Source: Bryobacteraceae bacterium
GTDB taxonomy: Bacteria > Acidobacteriota > Terriglobia > Bryobacterales > Bryobacteraceae
DNA: 11,721 bases
Assembly: GCA_030036985.1 (NCBI GenBank)
Contig: JASHSD010000905.1
Span: 1-11,721, forward strand
Direction of reading: 5' to 3'
Shown piece by piece: positions 6,313 to 11,721 of the stretch; positions within the stretch are counted from its first letter, which is position 1, and every line of letters starts with the position of its first letter. The notes under the pieces are model-generated. The model worked only from the letters and a program-made list of their open reading frames with translations. It searched no databases and was not told the DNA's origin. The translations under genes and the position numbers were made by a program.

Positions 6313-6499
6313 AGCACGGGCGGTCCATTCATAAAGCCGAGTTCTATTCAGAAGTCTCCGACGGGGATAGTACCAGGCTTCTGCGTTCGTGGGCGCGACA
6401 TATTTCGTCAATCGGGGGGCGGACGCGCAGCCGGTCGGGATCCGATTCCGAGCCGCGACAGCCCTCTGCGCCCGGATTTGACATACTGAAAGGCAAGCC

Positions 6500-9301
6500 A
6501 TGAAACGCCCGTCGATTGTATTCGTCAGCCTTTGTGCCGCTGTGCTCACCTCGCTCGCCCTTGCGCAGACCCGCATGAATTATCCGCTGGTGTCCGACGA
6601 CAGCGGACACGTCGCGCTCGGACTGGCGCTGCGGAAACTCAACGTATCGGCCACGTTTATGCAGGCGCCGGCGCACCCGGACGACGAAAACAACGCGCTG
6701 CTGGCGTATTTCGCACACGGCCTGGGCCTGCGCACCATCGATCTGCAGAACAACCGCGGCGACGGCGGCCAGAACGAGATCGGGCCGGAACTGTTCCGCG
6801 ATATGGCGGTGCTACGGACCTCCGAACTGCTCTCAGCTCACCGCATCGACGGCGCCGAGCAGTATTTCACGCGCGCCATCGATTACGGTTATTCCTTCGA
6901 TCCGCAGGAAGTCATCAGCAAGTGGGGCCGCAAGGACATCGTCGGCGATTATGTGCGGCTTTTCCGCATGCTGCGCCCCGACGTGATTCTCACGATGAAC
7001 ATTCAGGGCAGCGGCGGCGATCGCGCGCATGAAGCCACTACCTTGCTGGTCACCGAAGCTTGGAAAGAAGCGGGCGACCCGGCATATTATCCCGAACAGA
7101 TTCAGGAAGGCCTCCGGCCCTGGCAGCCGAAGAAGCTCTATTACACGAATTTCCAGTTCCCCGGCGCCGGAAGAGGTGGCGCAGGGCGAGGCGGGCAAGG
7201 ACGAGGCGGACGTGCTGGACGCGGCGGCCCGGCGCCCGCAGCCGCCCCGGCAACTCCTCCCCGGCCCGCGCCGAAACTGGCGAGAGTGAATACCGGAATA
7301 TACGATTCGCTGCTCGGCCGCACCTATTCCGAGATCGGCTCCGATGCCCGTAACAGCCACAAGTGCCAAGGCATGACCGGACTGCCGCCCATTCCAGGAG
7401 TTGCCGGAGGACGCGGCGGTCCCAATATCGGCGGTTATCAGCTCATGGAGAGCACGATTCCCGGCCTGATCGGAAAAGATGAGACCTCGCTCTTCGAAGG
7501 CATCGATACCAGTCTGGCCGCTCTGGCGCAATATGCGGGACCCAATCCGCCCGCGGCCCTGACGTCCGCCATTGCCGCAATTGCCGAAGAGGCGAAAAAG
7601 GCCCAAGCGGCATTCGACGACGGCAACGATGCGGGCACGGCAGCGCCGGTCGAAGCCGGTCTCGCGGACGTGCGGAGTCTGCGGGCGCAACTCGGGTCAA
7701 TGTCCCTGAGCGACTCCGCGCGCTATGAAATCGACTACCGGCTTAAGAACAAGGAGCGCGATTACGAAGACGCCGTCCTGATCGCTCATGGTCTGACATT
7801 CGATGCGGTCGCGGACGATGGGCTTGTGGTCGCCGGCCAGCCGGTGAAGCTGACGCTCGTCGGGATGAACCGGGGCGCGACGGATGTCAGTGTGACCGGC
7901 GTCGCGATCGACGGCTTCGATTCACCCGCCAACTGCAAGCTTGGGAACATCGCGAAGGGAGCCTTCTACAACTGCGCCATTGAGACGCACATTCCGAAGG
8001 ATGCTAAGGCGACCACGCCTTATTTCACCGACAATTACTGGAAGCATCCCGAAAACCAAGCCATCAACATCTTCGATCCGAGCGTTCCTTTCGGCGTGCC
8101 CTTCGCGCCCACGCCCTTCCGCGTCACTTTCCATATAAAAGCCGGAAATGTCGATGTGACTCGCGAATTACCGGTCGAATTCCGCTACGTGAAAGACATT
8201 TATACCGGCGACAAGCGGATGGAGTTGAACGTGGTCCCGCAATTTTCGGTGAGGGTCACGCCTCCGCTGGCGGTGATCCCGGCGGCGAAGCCGGTCGCGC
8301 GCGAAGTCAACGTCGCCGTGACCAACGGCGGCAAAAGCGGGGCGAACGTGAACGTTACGCTCGAACTGCCGGCCGGATGGAGGGCCACTCCCGCGCGCGT
8401 GCCCATTCATTTCGCCCACGAGGACGAATCGCTCTCGGCCCGCTTCCAGGTAACCCCACCGGCGCAGGTGAAGATCGGCGAATACACGTTGCGCGCGAGC
8501 GTGACCTCGGACGTGACAGGCGACGAGAAGTTCACCACCGGTTATCAGGAGATTGAATACCCGCACGTCGAGCGGAGGCAGGTGATCAAGCCGGCCGAGG
8601 TGGCGCTGAAGGTGGTCGACGTGAAAATCATTTCGGGACTGCGCGTCGGCTATATCGTGGGCGTCGGCGATCAGGTGCCGCCGGCGATCGAACAGTTGGG
8701 CGCGAAGCTGAGCCTCATCGATCAGGATGAACTGGCGAGCGGCGACCTGTCGAAGTACGACACAATCGTTACCGGCGTGCGCGCGTATGAGCGGCGCGCG
8801 GACCTGCGGGCTTACAATCAGCGCCTGCTCGATTATGTGGCGCGAGGGGGCACGGTCATCGTGCAGTACAACAAGATGGAGTTCAACCAGGCGGAGTATG
8901 GTCCGTATCCGGCGAAGGTCAGCGGCGATCGCGTGTCGGACGAAACGGTCCCGGTGAAGATCCTGGCGCCGGAGGATCCGGTGTTCAATTTCCCGAACAA
9001 GATCGGTCCGGCGGCTTGGGCGAACTGGGTGCAGGAGCGCGGCCTTTATTTCCTCGGCGAGAAGGATAAGAGGTACGTCGACCTGGTTTCCATGGTGGAT
9101 TCGTTCAAGGACAATCCGGGAGTGAAGCTGGGTTCGATGGTGGAGGCGCGGGTGGGCAAGGGCCGCTGGATTTATCTGGGGCTGGGCCTTTGGCGCCAGT
9201 TGCCGGCGGGCACCGACGGCGCGTATCAGTTGCTGGCGAATCTGATCAGCTTGCCCAAAGCCCCCGCGAAGAAAGGCGTGGAAACGGTCGCCGCGCGGTA
9301 G
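6500..9301 (+). CDS. Exported PIG-L family deacetylase with NEW3-like and ThuA-like domains
   Basis: This 933-residue protein begins with a signal peptide (about 1-22, ending LALAQ). A PIG-L (LmbE) N-acetylhydrolase domain follows from about 50: AHPDDE (58-63), RGDGGQNEIG (86-95) and GGDRAHEAT (172-180) supply the expected metal ligands His59, Asp62 and His177. An Arg/Gly-rich insert (221-257) interrupts this region. Residues about 430-580 are beta-rich. About 581-690 resembles an NPCBM-associated NEW3 domain, and 705-920 an amidotransferase/ThuA-like fold (GLRVGYIVGVGD, YDTIVTGVRAY, GGTVIVQYN). The family removes N-acetyl groups from sugars or related small molecules; here it would act outside the cytoplasm, substrate unknown. 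The start is supported by AAAGG 7-8 nt upstream and the signal peptide. It stands alone, divergent from the peptidase operon, with stem-loops after its stop codon. Acidobacteria have many such long PIG-L proteins. Confidence 0.92.
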   Translation: MKRPSIVFVSLCAAVLTSLALAQTRMNYPLVSDDSGHVALGLALRKLNVSATFMQAPAHPDDENNALLAYFAHGLGLRTIDLQNNRGDGGQNEIGPELFRDMAVLRTSELLSAHRIDGAEQYFTRAIDYGYSFDPQEVISKWGRKDIVGDYVRLFRMLRPDVILTMNIQGSGGDRAHEATTLLVTEAWKEAGDPAYYPEQIQEGLRPWQPKKLYYTNFQFPGAGRGGAGRGGQGRGGRAGRGGPAPAAAPATPPRPAPKLARVNTGIYDSLLGRTYSEIGSDARNSHKCQGMTGLPPIPGVAGGRGGPNIGGYQLMESTIPGLIGKDETSLFEGIDTSLAALAQYAGPNPPAALTSAIAAIAEEAKKAQAAFDDGNDAGTAAPVEAGLADVRSLRAQLGSMSLSDSARYEIDYRLKNKERDYEDAVLIAHGLTFDAVADDGLVVAGQPVKLTLVGMNRGATDVSVTGVAIDGFDSPANCKLGNIAKGAFYNCAIETHIPKDAKATTPYFTDNYWKHPENQAINIFDPSVPFGVPFAPTPFRVTFHIKAGNVDVTRELPVEFRYVKDIYTGDKRMELNVVPQFSVRVTPPLAVIPAAKPVAREVNVAVTNGGKSGANVNVTLELPAGWRATPARVPIHFAHEDESLSARFQVTPPAQVKIGEYTLRASVTSDVTGDEKFTTGYQEIEYPHVERRQVIKPAEVALKVVDVKIISGLRVGYIVGVGDQVPPAIEQLGAKLSLIDQDELASGDLSKYDTIVTGVRAYERRADLRAYNQRLLDYVARGGTVIVQYNKMEFNQAEYGPYPAKVSGDRVSDETVPVKILAPEDPVFNFPNKIGPAAWANWVQERGLYFLGEKDKRYVDLVSMVDSFKDNPGVKLGSMVEARVGKGRWIYLGLGLWRQLPAGTDGAYQLLANLISLPKAPAKKGVETVAAR
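7160..7270 (+). repeat. In-gene low-complexity insert coding an RGG/proline-rich loop
   Basis: Codons 221-257 of the PIG-L gene read as a run of GRGG-type units followed by Pro/Ala (APAAAPATPPRPAP). The DNA is nearly pure G/C/A with repeated GGXCGAGGC-like units. It sits just after the strand segment YYTNFQF in the catalytic region, so it is probably an exposed, disordered loop or linker produced by repeat expansion. Confidence 0.85.
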
Positions 9302-9336
9302 TGTGTGGTCCAGAGGCTTTCCACAAACCCAGGCCA

Positions 9337-9372
9337 GGCGGATTACCAATCCGCCGCAGGATAACATCCTGC
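9337..9372. repeat. Two tandem perfect stem-loops after the PIG-L gene
   Basis: GGCGGATT (9337-9344) pairs with AATCCGCC (9348-9355) across ACC. Directly after it GCAGGAT (9356-9362) pairs with ATCCTGC (9366-9372) across AAC. Stems are 8 and 7 bp with 3-nt loops and no spacer between them. There is no T-run. They begin 36 nt after the PIG-L stop codon. The form suggests a repetitive palindromic element that may also stop or stabilise the PIG-L mRNA. The rest of 9302-9460 shows nothing else I can support. Confidence 0.6.
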
Positions 9373-9460
9373 CCTACACGGACGCTGCTCGCCGCAGTTT
9401 CCGATCTTGGTGAAGGGCCGCCTGTGCTACCTTGGCACGCGGCGTGCACTCACACAAGGC

Positions 9461-9718
9461 ATGAGATCTTTCCAGAAGATTGCCGTCTTCGCGCTGGCCT
9501 TGGGTTTCGCCGTCGGCGTTTCCGCGCAAACCGCCGGTCAGGACCTGAAAAATGCGGGTCATGATACAAAGCAGGCCGCGAAAAACACCGGCCACGCTGT
9601 ATCCAAGGGCGCAAAAACCGCGGCCCGCAAGACCAAGAACGGCGTGAAGAAAGGGACCAACGCGGCGGCCTCGAAAACCGAGCAGGGCACCGCCAAAGTA
9701 AAGCAAAAAACTCAATAG
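9461..9718 (+). CDS. Small exported Lys/Ala-rich repeat protein
   Basis: This 85-residue protein has a clear signal peptide (MRSFQKIAVFALALGFAVGVSAQ). The short mature part is rich in Lys, Ala, Thr and Gly and consists of loosely repeating 11-like units (AGHDTKQAAKN, TGHAVSKGAKT, AARKTKNGVKK, GTNAAASKTEQ). It has no Cys or Trp, is strongly basic and is probably helical or disordered, in the manner of LEA-like or histone-H1-like sequences. I know similar small proteins from Acidobacteria but no assigned function. The ATG at 9461 follows AAGG with suitable spacing and begins a good signal peptide. A TTG at 9407 would extend the frame by 18 residues and spoil the signal, so it is rejected. It may bind polyanions in the periplasm, but that is only a guess from charge. 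Confidence 0.75.
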   Translation: MRSFQKIAVFALALGFAVGVSAQTAGQDLKNAGHDTKQAAKNTGHAVSKGAKTAARKTKNGVKKGTNAAASKTEQGTAKVKQKTQ

Positions 9719-9722
9719 CCAA

Positions 9723-9747
9723 GCCAACATGGCGTTTTTTTAACGCC
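9723..9747 (+). terminator. Weak terminator-like hairpin with T-run after the small protein gene
   Basis: GCCA (9723-9726) and TGGC (9730-9733) form a short stem followed by G and seven T (9735-9741). Alternatively GGCGTT (9731-9736) pairs with AACGCC (9742-9747) around the T-run. It starts a few nucleotides after the stop codon at 9718. The T-run fits intrinsic termination, but the first stem is only 4 bp, so strength is doubtful. Confidence 0.4.
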
Positions 9748-9768
9748 CCGCCCGTATCCGCGGGTGGG
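9747..9768. other. Stem-loop in the leader region before the Tol operon
   Basis: CCCGCCCG (9747-9754) pairs with CGGGTGGG (9761-9768), eight pairs including one G-T, with a 6-nt loop. It overlaps by one base the T-run structure just upstream. It is either the second arm of a terminator region or part of the leader of the following operon. No clear promoter boxes were found between it and the TolQ-like gene. Confidence 0.35.
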
Positions 9769-9807
9769 ACAAAGCACGTATCTTGTCGCGGGCACATGCT
9801 AGATTTG

Positions 9808-9817
9808 GGAGGGAGGG
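9808..9817 (+). promoter_or_regulatory. Strong ribosome binding site that favours a TTG start for the TolQ-like gene
   Basis: The purine run GGAGGGAGGG ends 5 nt before an in-frame TTG at 9823. The in-frame ATG at 9796 has no Shine-Dalgarno-like sequence before it and lies upstream of this run. The TTG is therefore the better start, giving MPGSPAALLLQETNILDLF as the N-terminus. Confidence 0.6.
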
Positions 9818-9822
9818 ACACG

Positions 9823-10509
9823 TTGCCGGGTTCGCCTGCGGCTCTTCTTTTACAAGAAACGAACATCCTGGATCTTTTCAGCCACGGGACGGTGTTTCAA
9901 TATGCCATTCTCGGCTTCCTCCTTTTCGCATCGCTCTATTCCTGGACGGTCATTTTTTCCAAGCTCTCTTCGTTCAGCACCGCGCGCAAGAGCGACGCGC
10001 GCTTTCTGCGCGCCTTCCGCAAAGCCGCGGGACTGGAAGCGGTGATGGTGGCCAGCGAACAGTTTCGTCCGTCGCCTCTCGTCTCGGTCTTCGAGCACGG
10101 CTATCAGGAAGTCAGCCGGCAGGTGAAAGGGCGCGGCAGCCTCGGCAATCCGGAGGCAATCAACCGCAGTCTGCAGCTGGGCGTCAACGAACAACTGGGC
10201 CGGCTCGAACACAATCTGAACTGGCTTGCAACCATCGCATCGGTCTCGCCGTTTATCGGATTGTTGGGTACGGTGATAGGAATCGTGCGCGCGTTCCAGA
10301 ATCTGGGCTCGGCGGGGAGCACCAGCCTTCGTTCCGTCGGACCGGGCATTGCGGACGCGTTGATCGCCACCGCCGTCGGATTGTTCGCCGCGATTCCGGC
10401 GGCGATTTTTTACAACCACTTCGGCCATCTGCTGAAAGAGATCGGCTCGCGGATGGACGATTTTTCGCTCGAGTTCATGAATCTGATCGAGCGCAGTTTC
10501 GGGAGCTGA
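9823..10509 (+). CDS. tolQ: MotA/TolQ/ExbB family proton channel protein
   Basis: The protein has 228 residues from the TTG at 9823, or 237 from the ATG at 9796. It has the three membrane segments of the TolQ/ExbB family: VFQYAILGFLLFASLYSWTV near the N-terminus, then after a cytoplasmic domain of about 90 residues NWLATIASVSPFIGLLGTVIGIV, and then GIADALIATAVGLFAAIPAAI. The conserved GLLGTVIG and ADALIATAVGL motifs are present. TolQ-type proteins form a pentamer around a TolR/ExbD dimer and use the proton gradient to drive a periplasmic partner. Genes for the TolR-like and TonB/TolA-like partners follow at 17 nt and 2 nt, so the three form an operon. Length and gene order favour TolQ over ExbB, but tolB and pal, which would settle it, would lie outside the window. 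Confidence 0.92.
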   Translation: MPGSPAALLLQETNILDLFSHGTVFQYAILGFLLFASLYSWTVIFSKLSSFSTARKSDARFLRAFRKAAGLEAVMVASEQFRPSPLVSVFEHGYQEVSRQVKGRGSLGNPEAINRSLQLGVNEQLGRLEHNLNWLATIASVSPFIGLLGTVIGIVRAFQNLGSAGSTSLRSVGPGIADALIATAVGLFAAIPAAIFYNHFGHLLKEIGSRMDDFSLEFMNLIERSFGS

Positions 10510-10526
10510 TTTCGGAGATATAAGCA

Positions 10527-10967
10527 ATGGCATTCAGCCCCATGGCGACACCGAACGGACGGAAAACCCGCGGCGTTCCCGCGATGGCCGAGATCAACGT
10601 CACGCCGTTTGTCGATGTCGCGCTCGTGCTCCTGATCATCTTTATGATTACGGCGCATGTGATGGAATACGGCATCGATGTCGACGTGCCCAAGACGAAA
10701 GCAGTCGCCACCAGCACAAAGGATTTGCCGGTGGTAAACGTTTCCAGCACCGGAGACATTTATCTCGGAAGGGACCCTATCAACCTCAATCTGCTTGCGG
10801 AGAGGATCCACACCAAGTATCCAGGGCAAGACGCGGTTTATCTGCGCGCGGCCAAGGAAACTTCCTGGGACCTTATGGCGAACGTCATGAGCGTGCTCGG
10901 GACGGCCAAGCTGCACGTCAGCATCGTTACCCAACCGGACGACAATATAGGTAAGAGAAGACGCTGA
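10527..10967 (+). CDS. tolR: ExbD/TolR family protein
   Basis: This 146-residue protein has an N-terminal cytoplasmic stretch, one membrane segment and a periplasmic domain, as usual for the family (TolR is about 140 residues). The family signature AEINVTPFVDVALVLLIIFM is at 21-40, with the proton-carrying Asp at position 30. The periplasmic part (about 50-135) has the expected beta-alpha pattern, including DIYLGRDPINL and VYLRAAKETSWDLMANVM, which aligns with the K/GD-type fold of ExbD/TolR. The start is placed before MAFSPM with GGAG about 8 nt upstream. A basic tail (GKRRR) ends the protein. It works with the upstream channel protein to harness the proton gradient. Confidence 0.93.
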   Translation: MAFSPMATPNGRKTRGVPAMAEINVTPFVDVALVLLIIFMITAHVMEYGIDVDVPKTKAVATSTKDLPVVNVSSTGDIYLGRDPINLNLLAERIHTKYPGQDAVYLRAAKETSWDLMANVMSVLGTAKLHVSIVTQPDDNIGKRRR

Positions 10968-10969
10968 CA

Positions 10970-11721
10970 ATGCAGCCAGGCTACTACCCCACGCGGATCC
11001 ACGAGGTACCGCCCGAGGATGTCGGGAAGGCCTTCTTTGGATCGCTGGCGGCGCACATCCTGTTTGCCGGCGTGGTCGTGGCCTCGGGATTCCTGCATTT
11101 CCAGCATGATACTTTCGGCTCTCAATCGACGAGCACCGGCTCGATCGGCGTGGATCTGGTGAAGTCGATTCCCATCCCGCGCAACAACGGACCGACCAAT
11201 CCTCTCGCCAACGACACCAAGGCCATCGCGCCGGAGGCGCCCGCGAAGGAGCTGAAGCTGAAGCAGCAAGTTAAGGAAGAGCCGAAGGACGCTATCCCCA
11301 TCCCGGAGCAGGTTCAAAAGAAGAAGAAAAAACTTTCGCCTCAGCAGCAGGTGACTTCGCTCTTCCGTCCGCCCGAAGCCTACAAACCGAACAAAGTTTA
11401 TTCCACCGTGCCGCAGCAGGCGAGTTCGAATATGTACGGCATGCAGGGGTCCCAAGGGATCGATGTGGGCAAGGAATCGCTTCTGGGATCCCAATTCGGA
11501 GCTTATGCCGACCTGATTAAGGACCGCATCGCCCAGCATTGGAACCGGTCGAATCTGAATTCGTCCCCATCACAGGTCTGTACGGTGACGTTCACGATAG
11601 CCCGCAATGGAACGGTCAGTAACGTGCAGATCTCACAGCCCAGTACCAATTACCTGCTGAATACATCGGCAGAGCGAGCCATTCTCGATGCCAACCCGCT
11701 GCCCGCGCTGCCGCCACAATT
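10970..11721 (+). CDS. TonB/TolA-like energy transducer (partial at right edge)
   Basis: The frame opens 2 nt after the TolR-like stop codon and runs off the right edge after 250 codons. The layout is that of a TonB/TolA protein: a cytoplasmic start, one membrane segment (about 20-42, AFFGSLAAHILFAGVVVASGF), a Pro/Lys/Gln-rich periplasmic linker (about 65-145, with KKKKKL), and a C-terminal domain from about 175. There YADLIKDRIAQHWNRS, VTFTIARNGTVSNVQI and SAERAILDANPLPALPP follow the TonB/TolA C-terminal pattern. Such proteins pass energy from the TolQR or ExbBD motor to the outer membrane. Gene order Q-R-A suggests a TolA role; short C-terminal domains of TolA and TonB are hard to tell apart from sequence alone, so no symbol is given. 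A single Cys (204) lies in the C-terminal domain. Confidence 0.88.
   Translation, partial: MQPGYYPTRIHEVPPEDVGKAFFGSLAAHILFAGVVVASGFLHFQHDTFGSQSTSTGSIGVDLVKSIPIPRNNGPTNPLANDTKAIAPEAPAKELKLKQQVKEEPKDAIPIPEQVQKKKKKLSPQQQVTSLFRPPEAYKPNKVYSTVPQQASSNMYGMQGSQGIDVGKESLLGSQFGAYADLIKDRIAQHWNRSNLNSSPSQVCTVTFTIARNGTVSNVQISQPSTNYLLNTSAERAILDANPLPALPPQ

Noticed and set aside
5901..6332. Minus-strand 143-codon frame taken as a gene
   Set aside because: It runs through the REP-like palindrome and a frameshifted ABC-ATPase remnant. No single intact domain is present.
6478..6483. Perfect TTGACA just before the PIG-L gene
   Set aside because: A -10 box at normal spacing would fall on the start codon (TGAAAC), and transcription would begin inside the gene. 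The gene has a ribosome site, so a leaderless start is not needed.
8168..9367. Long minus-strand open frame (399 codons) opposite the PIG-L gene
   Set aside because: It is the mirror of a real gene, rich in Arg, His and Leu, with no recognisable domain.
9407..9460. TTG-initiated extension of the small Lys/Ala-rich protein
   Set aside because: It would put 18 residues with charged positions before a good signal peptide; the ATG at 9461 has its own ribosome site.

Overview
The window is GC-rich, densely coded DNA from a Gram-negative-type bacterium. The best guess is an acidobacterium, possibly of the Solibacter/Bryobacter group. This rests on gene style, not on a marker gene: a large exported PIG-L deacetylase with NEW3-like and ThuA-like tails, a secreted S8 peptidase ending in VWGD repeats, a small exported Lys/Ala-rich protein, and palindromic intergenic repeats. 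No rRNA, tRNA, CRISPR array, integrase or intact transposase was seen.

Left half (1-6194), all genes on the minus strand. In transcription order: a decayed ABC-ATPase remnant (6194-5884), a complete exported subtilisin-like peptidase (5750-3903) with a C-terminal hexapeptide repeat, and 5 nt further on a membrane protein with HD-GYP, GAF and GGDEF domains (3897-1501). Then come a second, better preserved ABC-ATPase remnant (1446-1069) and a second peptidase that runs off the left edge (934-1). The two peptidases and about 350 bp upstream of each are paralogous. The window therefore holds one full unit (ABC remnant, peptidase, c-di-GMP enzyme) and the start of a second. Parts of the two peptidase genes are identical at every base while their 5' parts have diverged, which suggests gene conversion. 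Both appear to start from a conserved promoter whose transcript would begin at the ATG (leaderless).

Middle (6195-6499): a divergent intergenic region with a strong palindromic, REP-like element.

Right half, plus strand. A 933-residue exported PIG-L family deacetylase (6500-9301) is followed by two tandem perfect stem-loops, a small exported Lys/Ala-rich protein (9461-9718), two more stem-loops, and the start of a Tol/Ton operon: a TolQ/ExbB channel protein, a TolR/ExbD protein and a TonB/TolA-like protein cut by the right edge. The last three form the proton-driven motor that energises or stabilises the outer membrane, so a diderm envelope is expected.

The most unusual feature is the repeated pairing of a VWGD-repeat secreted protease with a membrane-bound enzyme carrying both c-di-GMP-degrading and c-di-GMP-making domains. 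Functional coupling between them is an inference from gene order only.
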